DNA from: Legionella quinlivanii
GTDB taxonomy: Bacteria; Pseudomonadota; Gammaproteobacteria; Legionellales; Legionellaceae
Length of the DNA stretch: 64,000 bases
Assembly: GCF_900461555.1 (NCBI RefSeq)
Contig: NZ_UGOX01000001.1
Span: 1,005,501-1,069,500, forward strand
Reading direction: 5' to 3'
Positions 24,993-33,365 of this stretch are shown here, one piece after another (positions within the stretch are counted from its first letter, which is position 1; every line of letters begins with the position of its first letter). Both the position numbers and the translations under genes were made by a program. The notes under the pieces are model-generated. The model was not told where the DNA came from. It was given only the letters and a program-made list of their open reading frames with translations, and searched no databases.

Positions 24993-26849
24993 ATGCAGAA
25001 TAAATATCCACTGTGGAAAAATATTGCGTTAGTTGTGTTGGCGGTGCTAGGGCTAATCTATGCCATTCCTAATTTATATAGTGAAGATCCCGCTGTACAA
25101 ATTACTGCTCAATCGCCTGTTGATGAACAACAACTGGCTGAACAGGTTGACACCATTTTAAAGGACGCCAATCTTCCCTATAGTTCAATGAATATAGGTA
25201 CGGATAGTATAGAGCTTCGATTTAAAACAACCGATACTCAATTACTGGCTCGCGATGCGATTAAAAGCAGCCTCGGTTCGGATTATACAGTTGCATTAAA
25301 CCTGGCAGCGGCGACTCCTGAATGGCTTCGCAAAATTGGTGCAGAGCCAATGAAGCAAGGTCTGGATTTAAGAGGCGGGGTTCATTTTTTACTGGAAGTG
25401 GATGTTGATAGCGTTATAGCGCGCCGTTATGAAGGCCTGATGAAAAATATCGGCCAGAATTTACGCGAAGCTGGCATTCGCTATAACGGGATTCGCTATC
25501 AGCCAGAAACTGGAGTCACCATACGCTTCCGTTCTGCTGATGTAGTCGAGAGTGCATCTGCTGAAATTAAGGACAAGCTACCCGGGATTGTCGTTAACAA
25601 ATTAAAAGAGGGTTTTGGTTTAACTGTCGCATTGTCTCCAACCGAATTGAACAGCATCCGCCAGAATACTATCGAACAGACAATGAGTATTTTGCGAAAT
25701 CGAGTCAATGAATTGGGAGTAGGCGAGGCGGTAGTTCAGCAGCAGGGCGCTACTCGCGTGGCCGTTGATCTTCCCGGAATTCAGGATGCAGCCAGAGCCA
25801 AGCAAATTCTTGGCGGTACTGCGACTTTGCAATTCTATTTAGTCGACCAGGAGCATGATGCGCAGGTCGCCAAGCAAACCGGTGCTATTCCGGTTAATAG
25901 TAAACTCTATATGATGGACGGCCAGCCTATTCTTCTGAAACGCCAAGTGGTTTTAAGCGGTGATTCAATTACTTCTGCGGTTTCCAGCTTTGATCAGCAA
26001 ACGGCAAGTCCCTCTGTGCAGATTCAGTTGGGAGGCGGCGGCGAAAGTCTGTTCACCAAGATTACCCGTGAAAATATTGGCAAACGCATGGCGATTGTTT
26101 ATGTCGAAACCAAAACATCGACTCAAACAGTGGATGGCGTTGTCAAACGAATTAACCGCCGCGAAGAACGGGTAATCAGTGCGCCGGTAATTCAGAATGC
26201 CTTGGGTAACAATTTCCAGATCACTGGCTTGACAGACAGTAAAGAGGCCAGTAATTTAGCCCTTTTACTGAGAGCAGGCGCTTTACCCGCGGTCATTTAT
26301 CCTGTTGAAGAACGTACTGTAGGACCTTCATTGGGTAAGGAAAATATCAAACGCGGCCTGGTTTCCCTGGAAGTGGGAATGGGATTGATTCTCATACTGA
26401 TGCTGGTGTACTACCATTTCTTCGGATTGGTAGCCAATATCGCACTGTTTCTGAATCTCATCCTTTTAAGCGCCTTGCTATCATTGATAGGTACCACTTT
26501 GACCCTGCCGGGTATTGCCGCTTTCGTACTGACAGTGGGTATGGCTGTCGATGCGAACGTATTAATCTACGAGCGAATCCGGGAAGAACTGCGAAACGGT
26601 ATGTCGCCACAGGCTGCTGTCTATGCGGGTTACGACCGGGCGTTTTCAACAATTATGGATGCCAATCTGACAACTCTGATTGTTGGAATCATCTTGTTTG
26701 CAATTGGCACCGGGCCTATTCGAGGCTTTGCGGTAATTTTATCGCTCGGGCTTTTGACTTCCATGCTGACCAGTATTACTTATACGCGTGCTATCGTGAA
26801 TTGGTATTATGGTGGTCGCAATGTGAAAAAATTATCCATTGGTATTTAA
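24993..26849 (+). CDS. secD: Protein translocase subunit SecD
   Basis: A 618-residue inner-membrane protein of the RND superfamily that uses the proton gradient to complete protein export. It has one N-terminal membrane helix, a large periplasmic head with the P1 motif GLDLRGGVHFLLEVDVD, and five C-terminal membrane helices containing AFVLTVGMAVDANVLIYERIREE, the conserved Asp of proton transfer. It is 12 bp upstream of secF, in the yajC-secD-secF unit. Confidence 0.97.
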   Translation: MQNKYPLWKNIALVVLAVLGLIYAIPNLYSEDPAVQITAQSPVDEQQLAEQVDTILKDANLPYSSMNIGTDSIELRFKTTDTQLLARDAIKSSLGSDYTVALNLAAATPEWLRKIGAEPMKQGLDLRGGVHFLLEVDVDSVIARRYEGLMKNIGQNLREAGIRYNGIRYQPETGVTIRFRSADVVESASAEIKDKLPGIVVNKLKEGFGLTVALSPTELNSIRQNTIEQTMSILRNRVNELGVGEAVVQQQGATRVAVDLPGIQDAARAKQILGGTATLQFYLVDQEHDAQVAKQTGAIPVNSKLYMMDGQPILLKRQVVLSGDSITSAVSSFDQQTASPSVQIQLGGGGESLFTKITRENIGKRMAIVYVETKTSTQTVDGVVKRINRREERVISAPVIQNALGNNFQITGLTDSKEASNLALLLRAGALPAVIYPVEERTVGPSLGKENIKRGLVSLEVGMGLILILMLVYYHFFGLVANIALFLNLILLSALLSLIGTTLTLPGIAAFVLTVGMAVDANVLIYERIREELRNGMSPQAAVYAGYDRAFSTIMDANLTTLIVGIILFAIGTGPIRGFAVILSLGLLTSMLTSITYTRAIVNWYYGGRNVKKLSIGI

Positions 26850-26861
26850 GGCGAGGCAGAG

Positions 26862-27779
26862 ATGGAATTTTTTAATCCAAATTCAAATGTCGATTTCATG
26901 GGAGCCAGGAAATGGACAGCGATCTTCTCGGCTCTCATTTTTATAATATCGATAGGTGCCCTGATTGTTAATGGCTTGAAATGGGGCCTTGATTTCACTG
27001 GTGGAACGCAAATTGAAGTCTCTTATGCGCAAGCGGCGGATTTAAACCAAATCCGCGATAATCTTTATAAAGTGGGTTTTAAAGAAGCGCAGGTCGTTAG
27101 CTATGGCACATCAAAAGATGTATTAATCAGCATTGCTCCAAGAGCCGATATGGAACAGTCGGTGCTGGTTGATAAGGTCATGTCGCAATTACCTGGGGCC
27201 ACGAAACAGCGCGTGGATTTTGTAGGACCGCAGGTGGGAGAGGAGCTGGCTACCAAAGGTGCGCTGGCAATTGTCGTTTCCTTGTTAGCGACTATGATTT
27301 ATATTGCAATGCGATTTGAATATCGCCTGGCAGTGAGCTCAGCGGTTGCCCTGATTCACGACCCGGTGTTAATTCTCGGCGTGTTCGCTCTGTTCGGTAT
27401 TGAGTTTGACCTCAAGGCCCTGGCTGGGTTATTGGCGGTAATCGGCTACTCCCTCAATGATACGATTGTCGTATTTGACAGGGTTCGCGAGAATTTTATT
27501 AAAATTCGCAGAGCCAGTCCGTTGGAAATTATGAATATTTCTATCAATCAGACTCTATCCAGAACAATCATGACCTCTTTATTGACTTTATTCGTTGTGG
27601 TCGCTCTTTTTGTTTACGGTGGAGAAACGATTCATGGTTTCGCTCTGGCATTAATTATCGGTATTTTAGTGGGTACTTATTCTTCCATTTATGTAGCAGG
27701 TGCCCTGGCTGTTATGATGGGCCTTGACAGAAAAGACTTCCTGCCTTCTCAGCGCAAAGAGCTCGATGATCGCCCATAA
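26862..27779 (+). CDS. secF: Protein translocase subunit SecF
   Basis: A 305-residue partner of SecD. The N-terminal helix is followed by GLDFTGGTQIEVSYAQ, a shorter periplasmic domain, and five membrane helices including AVIGYSLNDTIVVFDRVRENF. The length is normal for the family. A hairpin overlapping the stop codon (27768-27777 with 27782-27791) may mark the end of the operon. Confidence 0.97.
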   Translation: MEFFNPNSNVDFMGARKWTAIFSALIFIISIGALIVNGLKWGLDFTGGTQIEVSYAQAADLNQIRDNLYKVGFKEAQVVSYGTSKDVLISIAPRADMEQSVLVDKVMSQLPGATKQRVDFVGPQVGEELATKGALAIVVSLLATMIYIAMRFEYRLAVSSAVALIHDPVLILGVFALFGIEFDLKALAGLLAVIGYSLNDTIVVFDRVRENFIKIRRASPLEIMNISINQTLSRTIMTSLLTLFVVVALFVYGGETIHGFALALIIGILVGTYSSIYVAGALAVMMGLDRKDFLPSQRKELDDRP

Positions 27780-27791
27780 AAATGGGTGATC
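27768..27791 (+). terminator. Hairpin at the secF stop codon
   Basis: GATCGCCCAT (27768-27777) pairs with ATGGGTGATC (27782-27791), with one G-U pair. No T-tract follows, so termination is uncertain. Confidence 0.35.
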
Positions 27792-27842
27792 TCAATCGCT
27801 GGAGGAGTATATTATTCTTAATAACCTAGGATGGGACCTCAG

Positions 27843-29729
27843 ATGAAAAAAGCTGATTTGGAACAATATACCAAAAACTATTACGACAATGTAGGTGTTG
27901 TAAGATACTTGTTCAAGAGCGAAAAAAAAATGGCAGCCCTTAGTGAGTTTGTTAACTCAATTAAGGACAATGTGGATTTGACCTCTCAACAAATACATAA
28001 ATTGGCCGAATTACTGCTTACCAAACTGAAGCCTCATGAAGTTGAGCTGATAGAACTGGAGGCTAAACTGGCTGCCGTTGATCATCAGAAGAAGTTGTCA
28101 GGAAAGAAATTTCCCGATCCAAAAGCGGATTATAACAGCAGCCTTGTTGCTTTTTGGGAAATGGCCAATCTGGCTTTTGGACACTTTACAGTTCTTACCA
28201 AACTGGAAAAAAAAGGGACATTAACTGAAGATGTTACGCTTCTGTGCGCAACATATCCAACGAGGGCCTCAAAATTAGCTGATAAGCTCATTGATCTTAA
28301 TAATAAAGCCTGTCCCACTGCTTTTGTATTATTAGCAGGTGAAATTGCCCAGGCTATCCCTGATCCTGAGAAATTATCGGAATTTTACGATTATGCTTTC
28401 AAGAATGCGGTCCCCGATGTCCTCTTTGCAAAATATATGGAACTACAAATCATTTTGAGTAAAGCAGAGCTTGAGCTTGATCCAGCTGTTCTTTTTGGAA
28501 TTGATCGATCGGAAATAGTGGACGTTGAAGCCTTAATTAAAAAGATGATTGAACTTTCCAACAATGAAAAATGGGATATCAAACCGTATCTGACACAAGC
28601 TTGTAAAAGCGGGAAGCATAGTGTTGAATTACATAAAGCTCTTGCAGATCTTTTTGCACTGAGCATTGAAGATTCCCTCCGTAAATCCCTTTTAGACCTC
28701 ATATTCGCTCATCCTGAACACAGTGCGGCGGCGGTGAAGATCGCCGAGGCGCTTAAGAGCAATGATTTAATAACCGAAGAATATATTTCAAGATTTGGGG
28801 CATTTCTTAATCATGCGGCTGCGGATGTTCTATTCATAAAATATTTAAATCTGCGGGCAACTTTGAACCAGGCTCAACTCGAGCTTGATACAGAAACACT
28901 ATTTGAGATTGAAAGAACGGCAATTGATGAGGTTGATACCTTAATTAAAAAGATGATTGAGCTTTCTAACAGCGAAAAATGGGATATCAAACCTTATCTG
29001 GCATTGGCTTGCAAGAGTGGGCAGCACAGTGCTGAGCTAAATAAGGCACTGCCAGGTCTTTTTACACTGTGCAGTGAAGATACCCTACGAAAACCTCTTT
29101 TAGACCTCATGTTCGCTCATCCAGAGCATAGTGGGGCGATAATCAGGATTGCCGAAGCGCTCAAGAGCAATAATCTATTAACCGAAAAATATATTCCAGA
29201 GTTTGGAGCATTTAAAAAAGATCTCCCTTATCTTGCGAGGCTTTTAGAAAGATTATCCGGGAGTGAAAATGCGCCATCGACAGAGAAAAAGGAGAGTTTA
29301 TTAAATCCAGAAAATCTGGAGCGTATTATCAGGGAGTCGAGCCATGTGAAATCGATTCTGCAAGGATGTCTGTATTTAAAGGCCGCCCAAAAGCTTACTC
29401 AGGATAATTTAACTCATATTTTCAGTAAACCCGCCGCCGCTCATGGACTTGCTCAGACATTATGCGGGAGAGATTGCTTTGCGGGGGCAAAAGACAAGAC
29501 GCTGTCAAAGCTGATTGCCGCAGAGAAACAAGAATGGTTGCGACAAAGCAAGATGAATAAGCTCGAGGACCATATAAATGCTCCGGAATCAGACAGCGAA
29601 AGGAACTCAGGCGAGCAAATACCTGCGAGAAGAAAGCTCAGCTTTTTTAAGCTGATGGAAGAAGCAATGCTGGCTGCACCAGTCTTAAATCAGGAGGAGG
29701 GCGCATCAGTCTCTATGAGCCCACAGTAG
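27843..29729 (+). CDS. Orphan helical protein with a tandem repeat, Dot/Icm effector candidate
   Basis: A 628-residue soluble, all-helical protein with no family I recognise. Two consecutive 130-residue blocks, encoded by 28416-28805 and 28824-29213, are clear duplicates: both contain LIKKMIELSN.EKWDIKPYL, ACKSG.HS.EL.KAL and FAHPEHS with 136-residue spacing. The C-terminal tail is polar and acidic (LMEEAMLAAPVLNQEEG, then SVSMSPQ), as in many Dot/Icm substrates. The ATG at 27843 (MKKADLEQY) is used because GGGA is 6 nt upstream; an in-frame ATG lies at 27831. It is monocistronic and followed by a dispersed hairpin repeat. A scaffold or binding role is plausible but unproven. Confidence 0.6.
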   Translation: MKKADLEQYTKNYYDNVGVVRYLFKSEKKMAALSEFVNSIKDNVDLTSQQIHKLAELLLTKLKPHEVELIELEAKLAAVDHQKKLSGKKFPDPKADYNSSLVAFWEMANLAFGHFTVLTKLEKKGTLTEDVTLLCATYPTRASKLADKLIDLNNKACPTAFVLLAGEIAQAIPDPEKLSEFYDYAFKNAVPDVLFAKYMELQIILSKAELELDPAVLFGIDRSEIVDVEALIKKMIELSNNEKWDIKPYLTQACKSGKHSVELHKALADLFALSIEDSLRKSLLDLIFAHPEHSAAAVKIAEALKSNDLITEEYISRFGAFLNHAAADVLFIKYLNLRATLNQAQLELDTETLFEIERTAIDEVDTLIKKMIELSNSEKWDIKPYLALACKSGQHSAELNKALPGLFTLCSEDTLRKPLLDLMFAHPEHSGAIIRIAEALKSNNLLTEKYIPEFGAFKKDLPYLARLLERLSGSENAPSTEKKESLLNPENLERIIRESSHVKSILQGCLYLKAAQKLTQDNLTHIFSKPAAAHGLAQTLCGRDCFAGAKDKTLSKLIAAEKQEWLRQSKMNKLEDHINAPESDSERNSGEQIPARRKLSFFKLMEEAMLAAPVLNQEEGASVSMSPQ

Positions 29730-29777
29730 CGCGGTTGCGAACTATTTTATCATTTCCGCGCAGGGTTTGTTGCATAA

Positions 29778-29880
29778 ATGAAGACGGGTGCACAAAAAAC
29801 GTCTTTGCGAGCGTTAGCGAAGCAGCTTCCAAGTTTGTTTCAAGTTTGATCTGGATTGCTTCACTTTGTTCGCAAAGACG
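29778..29880. repeat. GTCTTTGCGAGC hairpin repeat, copy 2
   Basis: The left arm begins at 29800 (CGTCTTTGCGAGCG), and the right arm is at 29851-29880 (CTGGATTGCTTC...GCAAAGACG). It has the same leader AAATGAAGACGGGTGCACAAAAA as the copy near 47740. It is located after the orphan repeat-protein gene. Confidence 0.8.
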
Positions 29881-29958
29881 ACAAGATAGTTTGATTCGTT
29901 TCTAGTACGCAAAAGCCGCGCGGGAATGACGCAATTATACATCAGGGATGGCTAATTC

Positions 29959-30162
29959 ATGGATACATCAGTTCAGTCACTTTCTCTTCAGATAAAAGGG
30001 GATTTGTCTGAACAATTTACGAGAATTTTTATGAAAAAAATAGGGATGCTGATTTTACTCTTACCATTGGTCTTATTGCTCAGTTCGCATTTAAAAGATG
30101 AGCCTTTTCCACCGGATGAAGAAGACATTCCTTGTTTTTCAAACGCTGGAATAGGGGCTTAA
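29959..30162 (+). CDS. Small hydrophobic hypothetical peptide
   Basis: A 67-residue frame. It has a ribosome-binding site (AGGGATGG) 7 nt before the ATG. An internal ATG at 30031 would give a 43-residue peptide starting with a signal-like helix (MKKIGMLILLLPLVLLLSS) and an acidic tail DEPFPPDEEDIP. I know no family. It may be a small exported or membrane peptide, or chance coding in an intergenic region. Confidence 0.35.
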   Translation: MDTSVQSLSLQIKGDLSEQFTRIFMKKIGMLILLLPLVLLLSSHLKDEPFPPDEEDIPCFSNAGIGA

Positions 30163-30247
30163 GAGTAGAGGCATTGCGTATAGTTCGCGCAATGCTCTCT
30201 CAACGTTGTCATTGAACCAGCGTAGAGGAGCTGCGTGTTAAAACAAG

Positions 30248-30589
30248 CTATTCAGCCAGAAGACCGTCTATTTTGGCGGCACAGATAAAATCATTGGCAG
30301 TTAAACCATTTAAAGCATGGGTCATAAAGGTTATATGGCAATAATTATAACCGACCTCAAGATCCGGGTGGTGGTTTTCTACATTCGCTATCCAGGCAAC
30401 GGCATTGACAAAAGCCATTGTTTCATAGAAATTATCGAAAGAGAAAGAACGTTTAATCGCCTGATGCTCATTAACAACCTGCCATCTTTCATGCAATTGG
30501 GAAAGTAAATTCAGGATTTGTTCCGCATTAAGGGTTTGCCCGATTCCTTCACAGGACTCACAATGTTTTTGACGCAAATCATTAGTCAT
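30248..30589 (-). CDS. phhB: Pterin-4-alpha-carbinolamine dehydratase
   Basis: A 113-residue enzyme that dehydrates 4a-hydroxytetrahydrobiopterin, regenerating the cofactor of phenylalanine hydroxylase. The family motif ENHHPDLEVGYNYCHITF with its paired His is visible, as well as the helix FDNFYETMAFVNAVAWIA. The length is standard. Its ATG overlaps the hisC stop codon (ATGA), so the two are translationally coupled. That pairing suggests the aminotransferase works in aromatic amino-acid metabolism. Confidence 0.92.
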   Translation of the reverse strand: MTNDLRQKHCESCEGIGQTLNAEQILNLLSQLHERWQVVNEHQAIKRSFSFDNFYETMAFVNAVAWIANVENHHPDLEVGYNYCHITFMTHALNGLTANDFICAAKIDGLLAE

Positions 30590-31731
30590 AAAGTCTCCTT
30601 ATTGGCTGATAAACATGTCGGTAATGTAGCAAGCAGACGTGCATTCTGTTCTTTTGTGCCAATACTTATTCTTAGATGATTTGGTAATGCATAAGGAACA
30701 AGCGGCCTTACGATAATACCATGCTCAAGCAGAGATTGGTAAACTGGTAATGCGTTTTGCTTACAATCTATCGTTAAAAAATTACAGGCAGAAGGCAGAC
30801 AGGGCAAGCCCAAATCACTAAATCCTGCGGCCAGTTGCTCCATACCCTGCGCATTCACACTTAAGGTTTCTGCAACAAAGCTCTGATCAGCAAGCGCCTC
30901 AATGCCTGCCTGCATTGCGACCTGGTTAACTGCAAAGGGTAGTTGGACGCGCAATAGCAACTGAATTATGTCAGGATGGGCTATCGCATAGCCTAGGCGA
31001 AGACCCGCCAGCCCATAGGCTTTAGAAAACGTACGGGTAATTATTAAATTGGGGTATTGATTTAAAAATTGAAGTGCGCCGGGTTGTCTGGCTGAATAAG
31101 CAAATTCATAGTAGGCCTCATCAAGAACAACTATGGTTGAGCTTGGAATTGAAGCCATTAAGCGTTCGATTTCCTTCAAATCAAGCAGCAAACCAGTAGG
31201 ATTATTGGGATTTGCAATAAAGATCAGCGCAGTATTAATCGATGCGCGTTCGATTAATCCATCAATATTGACTTCCCACTCATTAAGCGCCGGGCATATT
31301 GAAGTCGGGATCCCTAAAGTTTGAGCCTGAATCTGATAAGAAATAAAGGCGTGCTGATGCGTTAAAATCTTTTTTCCGCTGTGCAGGGCAAATGCAACCA
31401 TCACAGTGTTAAAAAGCAAATCGGAACCATTGGATAAGGTCAGCATAGCTTCTTCAATGCCCAAATGATTGGCCAGTTCTTTTCTCAATGGATGGATACC
31501 TGGACTAGGGTAAGTCGCGATAGTTGTATTGCTTAGCTTTTCAAGTACATCCCGGACATGCGGGCTGCAACCCAGTGGGTTCTCATTACTGGCTAGTTTG
31601 ATGATATTTTCAATCCCTAGTTCGCGAGTAAGCTCCTCAATAGACTTACCCGGCACATAGGGATTAAGCGTTTTGATTCCTGGATGAGGAAGTGAGAAAA
31701 AATCACAGGCCAAAAGACTCTCCTTTTTCAT
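30586..31731 (-). CDS. hisC: Histidinol-phosphate/aromatic aminotransferase
   Basis: A 381-residue class I/II PLP aminotransferase of the HisC family. It shows the N-terminal NPYVPGKSIEEL, LASNENPLG, the Asp/Tyr pair VVLDEAYYEF, the PLP lysine in TRTFSKAYGLAGLRLGYA, and the C-terminal Arg in LRISIGT. The start is placed at ATG 31731; an in-frame TTG at 31755 lacks support. No other his gene is nearby, and it is coupled to phhB, so transamination of phenylalanine or tyrosine is as likely as histidine synthesis. The 5' region of the gene lies about 175 bp from the left end of the Tn3 element. Confidence 0.85.
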   Translation of the reverse strand: MKKESLLACDFFSLPHPGIKTLNPYVPGKSIEELTRELGIENIIKLASNENPLGCSPHVRDVLEKLSNTTIATYPSPGIHPLRKELANHLGIEEAMLTLSNGSDLLFNTVMVAFALHSGKKILTHQHAFISYQIQAQTLGIPTSICPALNEWEVNIDGLIERASINTALIFIANPNNPTGLLLDLKEIERLMASIPSSTIVVLDEAYYEFAYSARQPGALQFLNQYPNLIITRTFSKAYGLAGLRLGYAIAHPDIIQLLLRVQLPFAVNQVAMQAGIEALADQSFVAETLSVNAQGMEQLAAGFSDLGLPCLPSACNFLTIDCKQNALPVYQSLLEHGIIVRPLVPYALPNHLRISIGTKEQNARLLATLPTCLSANKETL

Positions 31732-31906
31732 GCCCAAGAAAATATATTTACCCAAGTAAGCTTGAATTGCAACTTGTATACGCAGCCTGCACGAATAGTA
31801 CTGTCAGCAAAATATACTCTCCTGATAAAATATAGCCACACCGAAATTATATTGTCCTACTCATTTAATAAGTTTAATACAGAGCAAAGAGGATCTGAGA
31901 ATTATT

Positions 31907-31942
31907 GGGTTTTCCCGCATATCCAGCCCAAACTGGCAATGA
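31907..31942 (+). repeat. Left terminal inverted repeat of the Tn3 element
   Basis: It begins GGGTTTTCCCGC and ends CTGGCAATGA. It is complementary to 36431-36466 with one mismatch (position 8). Confidence 0.93.
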
Positions 31943-31984
31943 CTATGCACGAGGCGTGACTGAGTAGTAGCTACGAGCTATTTG

Positions 31985-32584
31985 TTACAACTTTCTACAT
32001 AAAAGTATGCCTTGCCCAATTGGTACCACTAAAGAATCAACTCTTTTATCTTCCAGTGCACGATCAATCATTGGTTGAAGATCCGATTGATGAGAAATCA
32101 CATTATCTGCCATTAAGATGCCACCAGACACCATATTGGGAATAACGATATCATAACAGTCGGCATAAAGTTCTTTTTCTGTATCAAGAAAGCACAAAGA
32201 TAGATCCTTATAATTTGGCAAATAATCAAATACATTGCCTTGCACTAGTTCGACATATTGCTCCACCTGGGCTGAAGCGAATGTTTCCTTTGCCAATGTG
32301 ATTTTTTGTTGATCTAATTCAAACGTTGTTATTTTAGTTTCTAAATGTTTGCATGCTAACGCTAACCATAAGGTTGAATATCCAGCGCTTGTACCTATCT
32401 CTATCCATTGCCCCTTAGACGAACTCGTTGCTGCAAGTAAACTAATGAATCGCCCAGTTTCAGGAGGGATTTGGCGTAATTTATCAAAATGCTTGATATC
32501 GATTTGACCAGACATTTCTTCACGATCTCTATTTTCCAAATCGTTCATTCGTTCTACGATTGCAGCTGATATATTGTGAAACAT
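31985..32584 (-). CDS. Class I SAM-dependent O-methyltransferase (transposon cargo)
   Basis: A 199-residue methyltransferase of the COG4122 / catechol-O-methyltransferase-like family. The SAM-binding motif I is WIEIGTSAGYSTLWLA, the acidic end of strand 2 is TTFELDQQK, and CFLDTEKELY followed by DNVI corresponds to the metal-binding region. The N-terminus has PPETGRFISLLA, typical of the group. It starts directly after the tnpR stop codon (TAA then ATG) and so is probably cotranslated with the resolvase. Its substrate is unknown; relatives methylate catechols, phenylpropanoids or small metabolites. It is the sole passenger gene, so it may supply a selectable trait such as detoxification. Confidence 0.85.
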   Translation of the reverse strand: MFHNISAAIVERMNDLENRDREEMSGQIDIKHFDKLRQIPPETGRFISLLAATSSSKGQWIEIGTSAGYSTLWLALACKHLETKITTFELDQQKITLAKETFASAQVEQYVELVQGNVFDYLPNYKDLSLCFLDTEKELYADCYDIVIPNMVSGGILMADNVISHQSDLQPMIDRALEDKRVDSLVVPIGQGILLCRKL

Positions 32585-33205
32585 TTAAACTCCTCGCTTC
32601 GATTTATTAATAAACGCTTTTAGCGACAAATACTTACCATAACCCAAATGGGTTGCAATAATTTTACGAATGGGAACACCTAATTGATAAAGGTGTAAGA
32701 TTTTTTCTTTATCTTTGTCATACATGGAGGCTTGTATTACTCCTTTTGGTTTACCCAGCTTGATACCTTTTGCAACTCGAGCGCGTAACCCTTCTTTTGT
32801 ACGCTCTGAAATGAAATCTCTTTCTAGCTCCGCAAGCATTGAAAAGATAGTAATAAGTACCTTATTAGCCATATTGTTTTTAGCAGTGGGATTTAAATCC
32901 AGATTTTGCTTGATCAGGATTAATCTTGCTTGTTTGTCTTGAGTGATCGTTTCTATGGTATTTAGAGTTTCTTTAATTGAACGGCCAAGCCTTGATAATT
33001 CAGAAGCAATAACCACATCATCGAGTGATAATTTATCCAGCAATTCATCGATTCGGCGCATAGCAGTTGACTTGCGCGAGGACATTTCCAATTCAATCCA
33101 TTCGTCAACCATGAGCTTTTGTTCAATGCAATAACGGCTGATACTGTTTTTCTGACTTTCGACACTCTGATCCTGAGTACTCACCCGAACATATCCATAA
33201 ATCAT
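32585..33205 (-). CDS. tnpR: Tn3-family serine resolvase
   Basis: A 206-residue serine recombinase. The catalytic Ser9 is in YGYVRVSTQDQ; the Arg-containing blocks ASELSRLGRSIKET and AELERDFISERTKEGL are present; and the C-terminal helix-turn-helix is around 165-200. It resolves the cointegrate formed by TnpA at the adjacent res site. Divergent transcription from tnpA with 160 bp between is the class II arrangement. It is full length and apparently intact. Confidence 0.93.
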   Translation of the reverse strand: MIYGYVRVSTQDQSVESQKNSISRYCIEQKLMVDEWIELEMSSRKSTAMRRIDELLDKLSLDDVVIASELSRLGRSIKETLNTIETITQDKQARLILIKQNLDLNPTAKNNMANKVLITIFSMLAELERDFISERTKEGLRARVAKGIKLGKPKGVIQASMYDKDKEKILHLYQLGVPIRKIIATHLGYGKYLSLKAFINKSKRGV

Positions 33206-33365
33206 GCTGATATCACCTATTTTTTACTGGTTTTTGTATTAATGTATTTTTCATGCTTAACACCATTATATTATTCATCGTTTATAATGCACCTTAATGA
33301 TATAATTTATCGCTCACTAAAACGAGCGTTAAAAGAATTAAATTTGATGCCCCGGATGTGCCTTA
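33206..33365. promoter_or_regulatory. Presumed res recombination site and divergent promoters
   Basis: This is the only non-coding DNA between tnpR and tnpA, where res lies in other Tn3-family elements. It is very A+T-rich, with several partial dyads: TTTATAAT near 33280, ATGATATAATTTAT at about 33297-33310, and CGCTC/GAGCG at 33311-33328. Subsites I-III cannot be fixed by eye. Confidence 0.55.

Noticed and set aside
31762-31959. Open frame of 65 codons left of the transposon
   Set aside because: It crosses the left terminal inverted repeat, so it would be created by the insertion; it has no ribosome-binding site and no protein-like pattern.
32585-33205. tnpR as a DNA invertase controlling the pilin genes
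   Set aside because: Its position between Tn3 ends, divergent from tnpA, fits a cointegrate resolvase; no invertible segment with inverted crossover sites is seen near the pilin genes.
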